This document shows, piece after piece, positions 11,176 to 21,192 of a stretch of DNA of 64,000 nucleotides. This DNA comes from Betaproteobacteria bacterium (GTDB lineage Bacteria > Pseudomonadota > Gammaproteobacteria > Burkholderiales > SG8-39), in the NCBI GenBank assembly GCA_947479645.1, contig CANKAJ010000003.1:16584-80583 (forward strand), read 5' to 3'. The translations under genes were made by a program, and so were the position numbers. The notes beneath the pieces were generated by a model. The model was given only the letters and a program-made list of their open reading frames with translations, did not search any database and was not told the origin of the DNA. Positions within the stretch are counted from its first letter, which is position 1. The number at the start of each line of letters is the position of its first letter.

Positions 11176-12429
11176 ATGCTTGAAAAGAAACGCCGATTCT
11201 ACTTTTTTTCGCCGCTCCGCAACCGCGCCGCGGCCATGCCTTTTATCATGCTCACCGCGCTGATCGACATGATCTCGATCGGGCTGATCATTCCGGTACT
11301 GCCGGCGCTGGTGGGCAGTTTCACCTCAGCGCCGGCAGACCAGGCTTTCTGGTATGGCGTGGTGACCTTTGCCTTCGGTTTTGCCAATTTCTTTGCCAGC
11401 CCGGTCCTGGGAGCGCTGTCGGACAGTCGGGGCCGTCGTCCGGTGCTGCTGCTCGGCTTCTTCGGTCTGGCATTGACCTTCTTCGGCACTGCGCTGGCCA
11501 CCGCACTATGGATGTTGATCGCCGTTCGGCTGATCAGCGGCGCCATGCAGTCCAATCTGACCATCGCCAATGCCTATGTCGCCGACTTTACGCCGCCCGA
11601 GGATCGTGCCAGGCGTTTTGGCATGCTGGGGGCGATGTTCGGCGTGGGCTTCATCCTGGGCCCGGTCATGGGCGGCGTGCTGGGGGCTATCAATCTGCAC
11701 CTGCCCTTTTATGTCGCCGGCTGCCTTGCCATGGTCAACCTGGCCTACGGCTACCTGGTGCTACCCGAATCGCTGCCCGTCGAACGCAGAAACCGCTTCG
11801 ACTGGAAAGCTGCCACGCCCGTCAATGCACTGCGCGCACTGGCGCAACTAAAGAATGCCGGACGCCTGGCCGCCGTGGTGACCTGCAGCGGACTTGCCCA
11901 ATTCCTGCTGTATACCTGCTGGGTGCTTTATACGACCTTCAAGTTCGGCTGGGGACCGCTGGAGAACGGCTGGTCGCTGGCAGCGATCGGCATTGTCTCG
12001 GCAATCGTGCAGGGCCTGTTGCTGGAACGCCTGCTCAAGCACTTCACCCCTCGCAGACTCGCCACACTCGGACTGGCCTCAACGACAGTCGCCTATGTAT
12101 TGTGGGGCGCGGCCAGCGAGAGCTGGATGATGTTCGCCATTATCTTCTTCAACCTGCTGGGCACCACCGTTTCGGCATCCATTCAAAGCATCATCTCCGG
12201 CTCCGCGGATGAGCACAATCAGGGCAGGATACTGGGCGCAGTCAACGGACTGAACAGCCTGATGGCGGTCATTGCACCAGCGCTCGGTGCACCGCTGCTG
12301 ATGATGATCTCGACCCTGGACAAGGGAGACTGGCGTATCGGCATGCCGTTCTACGTCTGTGCCCTGCTGCAGGGAGCAGCGCTCCTGCTCGCCGTCTGGC
12401 ATTTTCGACGCGAGCGCATGGCGAACTGA
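11176..12429 (+). CDS. MFS transporter, TetA/TCR-like
   Basis: [29 protein letters not shown] and [16 protein letters not shown] motifs. Confidence 0.9.
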   Translation: MLEKKRRFYFFSPLRNRAAAMPFIMLTALIDMISIGLIIPVLPALVGSFTSAPADQAFWYGVVTFAFGFANFFASPVLGALSDSRGRRPVLLLGFFGLALTFFGTALATALWMLIAVRLISGAMQSNLTIANAYVADFTPPEDRARRFGMLGAMFGVGFILGPVMGGVLGAINLHLPFYVAGCLAMVNLAYGYLVLPESLPVERRNRFDWKAATPVNALRALAQLKNAGRLAAVVTCSGLAQFLLYTCWVLYTTFKFGWGPLENGWSLAAIGIVSAIVQGLLLERLLKHFTPRRLATLGLASTTVAYVLWGAASESWMMFAIIFFNLLGTTVSASIQSIISGSADEHNQGRILGAVNGLNSLMAVIAPALGAPLLMMISTLDKGDWRIGMPFYVCALLQGAALLLAVWHFRRERMAN

Positions 12430-12535
12430 GGTTTCATCCCCGGTCCAATTCCTCACAGACATGTCATTTTGTCAATAATTTCAATGATGAATGCGATTTG
12501 CACACACATCCCTGACAGGCTATATTGCGCCACAT

Positions 12536-13042
12536 ATGAATTTCAAATATCTCCTGATCGGCGCTATCTTTGCCTGCGTAATGGCTGCGCAGGCTGCATT
12601 CGCCGACGAGTCCTCCACGCAGGCGGGTGACAGCGATTCAGCATTGTTTCGCTATCGCGATGGCGCCCAGAAGATCATTGACCAGGCGCTGGATCTGGTC
12701 GGCATTCGCTATCGCCGTGGTGGCGACACCCCGCAGAGCGGCTTCGACTGTTCGGGCTTTGTGGATCATGTTTTCCAGGAAACGCTGGGACTGATCCTGC
12801 CCCGCAGTTCACGCGAACTCAGCAAGACCGGCACCGAGGTATCCAGGGATGAACTGAAGCCGGGCGACCTGGTATTTTTCCGGACGATCAGAAACGCCAT
12901 TTCGCACGTAGGCATTTACGTCGGCGATCACCGCTTCGTGCATGCGCCACGACCCGGGCAATCAGTCGGTATCACTGACCTGCGCGAGCAGTATTGGGCC
13001 AAGCGCTATTCTGGCGCCCGCCGCGTCGAGCAGCAGCAATAA
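12536..13042 (+). CDS. NlpC/P60 (C40) family peptidase, exported
   Basis: Signal peptide; YRRGGDTPQSGFDCSGFVDHVFQ and HVGIYVGDHRFVHAP. Confidence 0.95.
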   Translation: MNFKYLLIGAIFACVMAAQAAFADESSTQAGDSDSALFRYRDGAQKIIDQALDLVGIRYRRGGDTPQSGFDCSGFVDHVFQETLGLILPRSSRELSKTGTEVSRDELKPGDLVFFRTIRNAISHVGIYVGDHRFVHAPRPGQSVGITDLREQYWAKRYSGARRVEQQQ

Positions 13043-13161
13043 CCACTCGCAACGCGAGTATCACTGGCGCCCCGTCAGAAGCATCAACGACGAGGCATGG
13101 CATGCTGGCAGGATCAGCTTGCCATGCACCGAATTGAATTGATCCGGCGACATCGACCGAA

Positions 13162-14058
13162 GTGCCCACCACTCTCCCCCTGCGTCATTTCATACTTGCC
13201 GTTGTCGTAGTTGCCGTCTGGGGCACCAACTTTGTCGTGATCAAGGTCGCGCTGGGACACCTGCCACCATTTCTGTTCGCGGCGCTGCGCTTCACACTGG
13301 CCCTGCTGCCTGCAGCCTTGTTCCTGAGACCGCCGCCGGTACCATGGCGAAACATGGCGACCTATGGGGTGCTCATCGGCGTAGGGCAGTTTGGTGTCAT
13401 GTATTACGCCATGCAGAGCGATATCACGCCGGGCATGGCATCCCTGGTCGTGCAGACCCAGGCATTCTTCACCATCGGCCTCGCCATGACACTTGCACAC
13501 GAGCGCTTGCGGGGCTTTCAATGCATGGCCCTGCTGCTCGCCGCTGGCGGCCTGGGTGTCATTCTCTCGCACAGCGATGGCAGCACCACCGGGCTGGGAC
13601 TGACTCTCATTCTGATCGCAGCGCTGTCTTGGGGCGGTGGCAACATCGCATCCAAGCAAGCCGGTTCGATCAACATGCTGGCCTACGTCGTGTGGTCAAG
13701 CCTCTTTGCTGTGCCACCGCTACTGGCCCTGTCGCTACTTTTCGAAGGCCCGGATGCCATCGCGAACGGCGTGCTGAATGCGAACTTCGCCACCTGGCTG
13801 GCGGTCGCATGGCAGGCCTGGGGCAACACCCTGTTTGGTTATGGCGCCTGGGCATGGCTGCTCGCACGCCATCCCGCCGTGACCATTGCACCCATTGCGC
13901 TGCTGGTGCCGCTGTTCGGCATGGCGGCTTCGGCACTCTGGTTGGGTGAACCGCTGCCGGCGTGGAAGTTGAGTGCGGCCGGACTGGTCATGGCGGGACT
14001 GGCGGTGAATCTGCTTTGGCCGCTATGGCCAAGCCGCGGTGAACGCAAATTGCGCTGA
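13162..14058 (+). CDS. EamA family (DMT) transporter
   Basis: VVVVAVWGTNFVVIKVALGHLPPFLFAALRF; duplicated EamA pattern; GTG start. Confidence 0.92.
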   Translation: MPTTLPLRHFILAVVVVAVWGTNFVVIKVALGHLPPFLFAALRFTLALLPAALFLRPPPVPWRNMATYGVLIGVGQFGVMYYAMQSDITPGMASLVVQTQAFFTIGLAMTLAHERLRGFQCMALLLAAGGLGVILSHSDGSTTGLGLTLILIAALSWGGGNIASKQAGSINMLAYVVWSSLFAVPPLLALSLLFEGPDAIANGVLNANFATWLAVAWQAWGNTLFGYGAWAWLLARHPAVTIAPIALLVPLFGMAASALWLGEPLPAWKLSAAGLVMAGLAVNLLWPLWPSRGERKLR

Positions 14059-14095
14059 CTTTGCACTGCCAGAACGACAATGCCAGTGCAGACGA

Positions 14096-15328
14096 CTAAT
14101 TTGTCGCCCGCGGCTCCCGCAATACTTTCAAGATCAGCACGGCCAGCCCAAAGAAAAACAATCCCAGTCCGAGGTGGCCGAACTGGAACGACGTTGCCGC
14201 AAACAACGCCGCCAAGGCAGGCCCTGCCATGAACCCCAGCGCCTGCGCCGCGCTGGCCAGACCAAAGGCGGTCCCGCGCCGTGAAGCCGTCACGTTGAAT
14301 GCAATCAACGTGTTGGTGGTCGGCGTCATGGCCGACTGGAGCATGGACAGCAGTGCAAATACGAATACATACACCGCCGTGGTCGTGCTGAAGGCAAGCA
14401 GCACATAGGTCACTCCGCTAAGTACACTGAAGGCGGCCATGGCCGAACGCAGTTGCCCCATCCGGAAATATTTCGTCGACAGCAGGAACACACCGACAAC
14501 ACTGGTCACCCCACCCAGCGTGAATGCAATGCCGGTCATGCTGGTGACATCCGCTCCCGTCATGCTCTTCAACTCGATAGGCACGGCCACGCGGATCAGA
14601 TTGGATGTTGAAAAAAGCACGAAGTACAGGAAGATGGCCATGCATAGCTGGAAGCTCAGATGAAACGGTTCCAGTTCCGTCGCCTTTGGCCTGCCATCCT
14701 TCTTGATCGTCAGTCGCACCTTGTCGTCCGGCACAAAGAAAATGACCGTCGTCGCCACCACCGCCATAATGACCGCCGCCATGAAGATCCCCCCCCGATA
14801 GCCCAGCCAGACGGCCAGCAAAGCGCCAACGCCAGGACCCACGGTCTGCCCCAGATACTGCGCGCTGGTCACCAGATTCAGACTACGCTTGAGCTGTGAA
14901 TCCGGGACCGTGACGCTGGTCAGCGCCACCGCGGCCGGATTGAACCCCGAAAACACACCCACCACACCGAACACGATCACCAGTTGCCATGGCGTCACGA
15001 TGAAGCTGAGCAGCACGTTGGTCAGGGCGGTGCCGTATAAAGCCCGCAGGAACATCAGCCTGCGTCCCATTCGGTCCGACAGCATGCCCCACAGCGGTCC
15101 GGTCACCAGCCTGGCAATGCCCTGCACAGTGAAGGCCATGGCAACCCAGTAAAGCGCATCGGCCTCGTCCGTTGCACCGACCTCCAGTGCGAACAGGGGC
15201 AGGAATGGAAACCACATGTTGTTGGCAAAGGTGGCAATACCCGTTGCCAGCGTGATGCTGATAGTGGCTTTGCCGTAGCCGCGCTTTTCGTCGATCGCTT
15301 CCTGCGAGCGCGCGTCGGGCTGACTCAT
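14096..15328 (-). CDS. MFS transporter
   Basis: 410 aa; GPLWGMLSDRMGRRLMFL motif, about 12 TM segments. Confidence 0.9.
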   Translation of the reverse strand: MSQPDARSQEAIDEKRGYGKATISITLATGIATFANNMWFPFLPLFALEVGATDEADALYWVAMAFTVQGIARLVTGPLWGMLSDRMGRRLMFLRALYGTALTNVLLSFIVTPWQLVIVFGVVGVFSGFNPAAVALTSVTVPDSQLKRSLNLVTSAQYLGQTVGPGVGALLAVWLGYRGGIFMAAVIMAVVATTVIFFVPDDKVRLTIKKDGRPKATELEPFHLSFQLCMAIFLYFVLFSTSNLIRVAVPIELKSMTGADVTSMTGIAFTLGGVTSVVGVFLLSTKYFRMGQLRSAMAAFSVLSGVTYVLLAFSTTTAVYVFVFALLSMLQSAMTPTTNTLIAFNVTASRRGTAFGLASAAQALGFMAGPALAALFAATSFQFGHLGLGLFFFGLAVLILKVLREPRATN

Positions 15329-15331
15329 CGC

Positions 15332-16267
15332 TCAGGAACCCGCACCGAGCAAGGCCAGCGTGAACGGAATAGTCAGTGAAGAAACGGCCGTGGACAACAC
15401 CAGGCTGGATGCAATGGGGCCTTCCAGTGTCTGAAAATGACGTGCCATCATGTACACGTTCGCCCCGGTAGGCAGCGCCGCAATCACCACCACCACCTGG
15501 GTCTGCAGCGGCGGCAGATCGAGCAGACGCGCCAGCAGATAGACGACGAAGGGCTGCACCACCAGCTTCACGACACACAGCACTGCGGATTCACGCCACC
15601 CTTCACGCAAGGCATAGAAGGCCAGTCCCATACCGAGCGCGATCAGTGCCAGCGGTGCCGCCGCCTGCGCCACCAGGCCCAGGGTCTGATCCACAACGCC
15701 GGGCAGCTCAATGCCGGTAAAACCGAATGCCGTGCCGCCCATGATGCTTCCCACCAACGGATTGAGTATCACGTCCTTTGCCGTCTTCGCCACCGCCGAC
15801 CAGGTGGGGGCACTGTTTCTCGCCCACTCCACCGAGATGGTTACCAGCGTCCACAGCAGGAAAGCGTTGAATACCACCAGCAGCGAGACCGCCGGCAGCG
15901 CCCCATCACCCAGCGTCAACCTCGACAGCGGCACACCCAGCATGACGACATTGGAAAACACGCCGCCCAGTCCGAATATCGACTGCGACACGCCATCCAT
16001 GCGAAACAGCAAACGCCCCAGCACGCGACCGATCAGGAAGACCAGCAGGCAACTGCCGAAAAAGGCGATCAGCAATCGCCAGTCCGGCGGCGGCAGTTTG
16101 GAAACGCCGCTCATCATGCGAAACAACAACGCCGGAATGGCCACCGTGAACACAAAGCGCGTCAGCGTGTCGGAGACTTCCTTTTTCCATCCGCCCCAGC
16201 GCCCGAGCGAATAGCCGAGCATCACCAGCAGGAACAGGGGGGCCGTCAGCAGGATCAGATGTTGCAT
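15332..16267 (-). CDS. AEC (auxin efflux carrier) family transporter
   Basis: 311 aa; LFLLVMLGYSLGRWGGWKKEVSDTLTRFVFTVAIPALLFRMMS. Confidence 0.9.
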   Translation of the reverse strand: MQHLILLTAPLFLLVMLGYSLGRWGGWKKEVSDTLTRFVFTVAIPALLFRMMSGVSKLPPPDWRLLIAFFGSCLLVFLIGRVLGRLLFRMDGVSQSIFGLGGVFSNVVMLGVPLSRLTLGDGALPAVSLLVVFNAFLLWTLVTISVEWARNSAPTWSAVAKTAKDVILNPLVGSIMGGTAFGFTGIELPGVVDQTLGLVAQAAAPLALIALGMGLAFYALREGWRESAVLCVVKLVVQPFVVYLLARLLDLPPLQTQVVVVIAALPTGANVYMMARHFQTLEGPIASSLVLSTAVSSLTIPFTLALLGAGS

Positions 16268-16586
16268 TCAGAATCGCTTGAATATCGATTATTTAAAGCA
16301 AAAATCGTAATAATTATTATCAATAGCAGAGTTCGAAATCGACGCTGTCATGGCATTCATGATTTGGCCATTGCGAATTCCCCTGCTCATCAAGGACCGG
16401 CCGGAATCGATATTTTTCTGGTGAGTGCGGGCAAAGATAACATGGGGCGATCGCAAAGCCTAACGACCGACCTACCGACTGGCCAATGCCCTTGGTCCTT
16501 ACAAATCATTACAAGTTCTCCGGCTGCCTTAATACCGCCTTAAGCTTCAGGCCTCACCATGCAACCGTCATTCAAAAACGGGACTC

Positions 16587-16997
16587 ATGATGAGAACAAG
16601 ACTTTTGCTTGCCGGGGCACTGCTCTTGGCGATCTCCGTCGCCACGGCAGCATCACCTGCCGATATCCAGAATGCCTATGGGACGGCCGCCCGCCAGGCC
16701 AATCCGGGCTTTACCGGCTTCTCGGCATCGCGTGGCGAACAATTCTTCAAGACCACCCATGGCGCCGAATGGAGTTGCTCGACCTGTCACGGCGACGCGC
16801 CCATTGCGCCCGGCAAACACGCCAAGACCGGCAAGTCCATCACTGCGCTGGCGCCATCGGCCGATCCGCAACGCTTCAGCGACGCGGCGAGAGTCGAAAA
16901 ATGGTTTCGCCGCAATTGCAACGATGTTGCCGGACGAGAATGCACCGTCGTCGAAAAGGGCGATGTGATGGCCTTCCTGATGCGCTTCGGAAAATAG
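16587..16997 (+). CDS. DUF1924 (SHP-like) monoheme cytochrome c
   Basis: Signal peptide; one CxxCH (CSTCH); FSASRGEQFFKTTHGAEWSCSTCHGDAP. Confidence 0.9.
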   Translation: MMRTRLLLAGALLLAISVATAASPADIQNAYGTAARQANPGFTGFSASRGEQFFKTTHGAEWSCSTCHGDAPIAPGKHAKTGKSITALAPSADPQRFSDAARVEKWFRRNCNDVAGRECTVVEKGDVMAFLMRFGK

Positions 16998-17006
16998 GAG
17001 ACTGAC

Positions 17007-17447
17007 ATGCGCAAGCACCTCATCGCCGCAAGCCTGGCACTGCTCGCGACACTGCCTGCATTCGCCGGAGAGCACGTGTACGACATCACCGGCAAGACCT
17101 ATCAATCCGAATGCGCCAGTTGCCACATCGCCTACCCGCCGCAACTATTGCCGGCGGAATCCTGGCGCAAGCTGATGGCAGGACTGGCCAAACACTTTGG
17201 CACCGATGCCTCGGTGGACGACAGGATCGCCACGGAACTGACTCGCTTCCTGGAACAGAATGCCGGGGGACGGCGCAACGCTGCAGACCCCGCTGCCGCT
17301 GCTGCACCCCCGCGCATCAGCACGACACCATGGTTCATCCGTGAACACCGCAAGATAGCCACCAGCCAGTGGCAAAGCAAGACCATTGGCAGCGCGGCCA
17401 ATTGCAGCGCCTGCCATAGCCGCGCCGACAACGGCGATTATTCCTAG
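17007..17447 (+). CDS. diheme cytochrome c (DHC)
   Basis: Signal peptide; two CxxCH motifs (CASCH, CSACH); YQSECASCHIAYPPQLLPAESWRKLMAGL. Confidence 0.92.
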   Translation: MRKHLIAASLALLATLPAFAGEHVYDITGKTYQSECASCHIAYPPQLLPAESWRKLMAGLAKHFGTDASVDDRIATELTRFLEQNAGGRRNAADPAAAAAPPRISTTPWFIREHRKIATSQWQSKTIGSAANCSACHSRADNGDYS

Positions 17448-17478
17448 CGCTCACTGCGCATTCCACGCTGAGGTCGTC

Positions 17479-18195
17479 ATGAACAATCAACGCATACTCG
17501 TTTGGGACCTGCCGGTCCGTCTGTTTCACTGGCTGCTGGTAGCCGCTTTCGCCGGCGCCTGGCTGACCGCGGAATCGGAGCGCTGGCGCGACGTGCATGT
17601 GCTGCTCGGTTACACGACGCTGGCACTGGTGGCGTTTCGCCTGCTGTGGGGCTTTGCCGGCAGCCGCTATGCCCGCTTCGGCTCATTTGCAGCGGGCCCG
17701 TCACGCGTAGGTCGATACCTGGCATCGCTGCTGCGTCCGGCACCGGAGCGCCACATCGGGCACAATCCTGCCGGTGGCTGGGCCATTTTCCTGCTACTGG
17801 CATTGACCCTGTTGACCGCTTTAACCGGCTACATGAACTATCAGGATATCGGTGGACGCTTGTTTGAGGACTTGCATGAAGGCGCTGCGACAGCCATGCT
17901 GGTGGTGGCCGGCGTGCATGTGGCCGGCGTCATTTTCAGCAGTTTTTTGCATCGCGAGAACCTGGTGAAATCCATGCTTACCGGCATGAAAGAGGGCCAG
18001 CCCGCACAGGGCATCGGCAAGCCACGCCGTATTGTCGCAGCAACACTGCTGCTGGCCCTTGCGGGACTGTGGACAATGTTGCTGCAAGGTAACCTGCCAT
18101 CGCTGTACGATCCAGCACCAACCGTCCAGGCCTCAGCAGGCCAGGCAGCAGCAGGCCACGCCGGACAGTCCCGTCATCATCATGATGACGACTAG
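17479..18195 (+). CDS. cytochrome b/b561 family protein
   Basis: MNNQRILVWDLPVRLFHWLLVAAFAGAWLTAESERWRDVHVLLGYTTLALVAFRLLWGF. Confidence 0.92.
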   Translation: MNNQRILVWDLPVRLFHWLLVAAFAGAWLTAESERWRDVHVLLGYTTLALVAFRLLWGFAGSRYARFGSFAAGPSRVGRYLASLLRPAPERHIGHNPAGGWAIFLLLALTLLTALTGYMNYQDIGGRLFEDLHEGAATAMLVVAGVHVAGVIFSSFLHRENLVKSMLTGMKEGQPAQGIGKPRRIVAATLLLALAGLWTMLLQGNLPSLYDPAPTVQASAGQAAAGHAGQSRHHHDDD

Positions 18196-18350
18196 CAGTT
18201 TGTTGAATTTATCCGTAATACGCTCAGTTCTTGTCATCCTGAGCGTAGCGAAGGATCTGCTGTTGCTTATGATTCAACCACTTGAAAAAGCAGATTCTTC
18301 GTCGCTATGCTCCTCAGAATGACATTTCAGCGAATATCAACAAACTGCTA
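18193..18350. mobile_element. MITE-like / palindromic dispersed element, 158 bp
   Basis: 14-bp perfect terminal inverted repeats TAGCAGTTTGTTGA (18193-18206) and TCAACAAACTGCTA (18337-18350). Internal imperfect palindrome TTGTCATCCTGAGCGTAGCGAAGGATCTGCT ... AGCAGATTCTTCGTCGCTATGCTCCTCAGAATGACA. Confidence 0.8.
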
Positions 18351-18376
18351 AAGAGATAGTCAGCTGAGCCCCCCCA

Positions 18377-19045
18377 ATGCGCATACTGGTCGTTGAAGAT
18401 GATTTGATGCTGGGACGGGGCATTCAGGCCGGGCTCGGCGAACTCGGATTCGCCGCCGACTGGGTGCACGACGGCCTGCAAGCGCAAGCGGCAATAAGCA
18501 CAACGGCATTTGCCGCTGTGGTGCTCGACCTCGGTCTGCCCCGCCTGTCCGGACTCGACCTGCTCAAGCGCCTGCGGGCCAAGGGCGATCGCACGCCGGT
18601 GCTGATCCTGACTGCGCAGGATGCGATGGAGCAGCGCATCAGCGGTCTGGACAGCGGCGCCGACGATTACATGGTCAAGCCCTTCGACCTCAATGAACTG
18701 GCTGCCCGTTTGCGTGCATTGATCCGGCGCGCCCATGGCCAGGCTGATCCCCTGCTCAGCATCGCCGGCATCCAGCTTGACCCGGCTACCCACGCGGTCC
18801 GCTATCAGGGCCACCCGGTTGAGCTATCCGGACGCGAGTTTGATGTACTGCGCGAATTGATGCTGGCGGCAGGACGGGTTTTGTCGCGCGACCAGCTTGT
18901 GGAACGCGTGTATTCCTCCGGCGAAGCGGTCGAGAGCAACGCCATTGAAGTTCATATTCATCACCTGCGCCGCAAGCTCGCCCCCGAGCTCATACGCACT
19001 CTTCGCGGCGTCGGTTACCTGCTGCCGCGCGACACGCATGCCTGA
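18377..19045 (+). CDS. OmpR-family response regulator (QseB/PmrA-like)
   Basis: MRILVVEDDLMLGRGIQAGL; VVLDLGLPRLSGLDLL; C-terminal winged helix. Confidence 0.95.
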   Translation: MRILVVEDDLMLGRGIQAGLGELGFAADWVHDGLQAQAAISTTAFAAVVLDLGLPRLSGLDLLKRLRAKGDRTPVLILTAQDAMEQRISGLDSGADDYMVKPFDLNELAARLRALIRRAHGQADPLLSIAGIQLDPATHAVRYQGHPVELSGREFDVLRELMLAAGRVLSRDQLVERVYSSGEAVESNAIEVHIHHLRRKLAPELIRTLRGVGYLLPRDTHA

Positions 19046-20519
19046 GACGCGCCCGCCATCGCTGCGAAGCCGGCTGCTGGCATTGCTGCTCGGCGTGACT
19101 GCCATCGGCTGGCTGGCCATGGGCGCCATCGGGATCATGGATGTGCGTCACGAGGCGCGTGAAATACTGGATGGCCATCTGGCACAGACCGCTGCGCTGC
19201 TGCTCGCGCAGCGGGGCGACGAGCTGGACGAAATCGACACCGAGCATGCTCCTTCGCTGCACCGCTACAGTCTCAAGGTGGCATTTCAGGTGTGGGAGCG
19301 CGGCAGGGCGCTGCGACTGCATTCGACCAATGCGCCGGACGTACACCTGTCAACGCTGCAGCAGGGATACAGCGACGTCACGCATGCGGGTGTGGACTGG
19401 CGCGTGTTCAGCGCCTGGGATGCCCATCATGAAATACTGGTGCAGGTTGCCGAGCGCCAGGAATCGCGCGATGAAATCGCCACTGCGCTGGCGAAGAGCC
19501 TGGGACTTTGGCTGCTGGCGGTGCTGGTCTTTATCGGTATCGCGACCTGGCTGGCGGTCACGCACGGGCTGCGACCGCTGGGCGCATTGCAACGCGAACT
19601 GTCCACTCGCGATCCCGCGCGCCTGGCGCCGCTGCCACTGCAGGGCGTTCCTGCTGAAACGCTGCCACTGGTCACCGAAATAAACCGCCTGTTCGCGCGC
19701 ATTGATACGATGATCGAACGTGAGCGCCGCTTTACCGCTGACGCAGCCCACGAATTGCGCACACCGCTGGCGGTATTGCGCACCCAGGCGCAGGTTGCGC
19801 TGGCCGCGCGCGGCGAATCAGTCAGACAGGAGGCGCTGGCGGCGCTGATCGGCGGCACCGATCGCGCCACGCGACTGATCGAACAAATGCTCATGCTGGC
19901 ACGCATCGAATCGGGCCACCGCGAGGCTCCGCAGTTGCCTGTCGAGCTGCGCGAAATTGTGCGCGCCGAAGCGGCCGCGATCGCCCCCCGTGCAATCGAA
20001 AAAGGCCTCGACCTGGAAATTGCCGGCGACAGCACCATTGTCATTCCGGGGCAGCCGGAACTGCTCTCGATTCTGGCGCGCAACCTGCTGGACAATGCCG
20101 TGCGCTACTCGCCCCCCGGCGGAAACATTGGCGTCAGCGTGACGAATGAGAACGGAACCGGGCAATTGCGCGTGACAAATGTCGGAGCAGCGGTCGGATC
20201 AGCGGTCGGAGCAGCGGTCGGAGCAGCGGTCGGAGCAGCGGTCGGGTCAGCGGTCGGGTCAGCGGCCGGGTCAGCGGCCGGCTCAGTAGCCGGCCCAGCG
20301 CTGACTGCGGAAGAATTGGCACGCCTGGGCGAGCGCTTCCACCGCATCCCGGGCAGCGGCGAATCAGGCAGCGGCCTGGGACTGTCCATCGTGCAGCGCA
20401 TCGCCGAGTTGCATGGTGCCACCATTCAATTCAACGCCACGGCTGGCGGTGGACTTGCCGTGACAGTCAGCTTCCCCAAGTTGGGGACCAAACCGCAGCA
20501 GCAGACATCACTGATTTGA
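19039..20519 (+). CDS. sensor histidine kinase (QseC-like)
   Basis: MPETRPPSLRSRLLALLLG; ERRFTADAAHELRTPLAVLRTQAQVA H-box; LLDNAVRYSPPGG N-box; GSGLGLSIVQRI G-box; contains a VG[AS]A repeat. Confidence 0.93.
20181..20300 (+). repeat. in-frame minisatellite, 10 x 12 bp (consensus GTCGGAGCAGCG)
   Basis: Ten consecutive 12-mers: GTCGGAGCAGCG, GTCGGATCAGCG, GTCGGAGCAGCG x3, GTCGGGTCAGCG x2, GCCGGGTCAGCG, GCCGGCTCAGTA, GCCGGCCCAGCG. Confidence 0.97.
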
Positions 20520-20521
20520 AT

Positions 20522-20938
20522 TCAGCCTGGCGCCGATACCGTGGGTTTCAGGTCGAGCCGGCGGGCAACCTTTGAAAACTGCCTATCGAAAGTTGCCAGG
20601 CCAGTGCATAGGCCGGATTGGGCCAGATGCAGTGCGTCGGAGAAATCCAGCCCTCGGCGATACCAGGCGATGGCCTGGCTGACCGCGCCGACGCGATCGA
20701 CGGTCAGATTCTCGACGGATAGCATGTCCTCAAACAAGGCCGCAATTTCATCAGGCGGCATGCCATAGGCACCCCGCAGCACCCATTCAAGTTCCTCTAT
20801 CACGGTAATCGGCACAAAGAGCTGACGGCCGGACGACAACAAGGCCTGGGCGCGCTTTGTTTGCAACTTTGTCGCGGCATCGGCATCGCTCTCGGCCGCA
20901 ATGGCGCGAACAAGAACATTGGTGTCCAGGGAGATCAT
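20522..20938 (-). CDS. type II TA toxin, PIN domain (VapC-like)
   Basis: MISLDTNVLVRAIAAE...; overlaps upstream antitoxin by 4 bp. Confidence 0.92.
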   Translation of the reverse strand: MISLDTNVLVRAIAAESDADAATKLQTKRAQALLSSGRQLFVPITVIEELEWVLRGAYGMPPDEIAALFEDMLSVENLTVDRVGAVSQAIAWYRRGLDFSDALHLAQSGLCTGLATFDRQFSKVARRLDLKPTVSAPG

Positions 20939-21192
20939 GTCTTGCCTTGCCGCTTCGCCACCGACAGGCCCTGCAACGCTTCAACTGCAAGCGGTTTGCC
21001 GCGGTGAACCATCCGGTCGAACAGCACGGACGCGGGTTTCTTTGCTCCGGCGCTGTCGGGGCGCACCAGAATGCCATCGCCATTCGGCGCCAACTCGACG
21101 CGAACGCGGGCGCCCGGCGCAAGAGCAACCTGCCGGCAAAGCGCGGCGGGCAATACCACTTGCCGTTTACCCGAAAGAATCATGGTACTCAT
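20935..21192 (-). CDS. AbrB/MazE/SpoVT-type antitoxin
   Basis: MSTMILSGKRQVVLPAALCRQVALAPGARVRVELAPNGDGILVRP, swapped-hairpin AbrB pattern. Confidence 0.88.
   Translation of the reverse strand: MSTMILSGKRQVVLPAALCRQVALAPGARVRVELAPNGDGILVRPDSAGAKKPASVLFDRMVHRGKPLAVEALQGLSVAKRQGKT

Noticed and set aside
16305-16325. AT-rich TAATAATTATTATC upstream of the AEC transporter as a possible Fur box
   Set aside because: Palindromic but a poor match to the GATAATGATAATCATTATC consensus, and no iron-related target gene.
15437-16543. 368-aa plus-strand ORF
   Set aside because: Antisense to the AEC transporter; extremely His/Gln/Arg-rich low-complexity product.
20134-20425. Minus-strand RPLTRPL / DPTAAPT repeat proteins opposite the kinase minisatellite
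   Set aside because: Products of the 12-bp repeat read in antisense frames; the plus-strand frame carries the kinase motifs.
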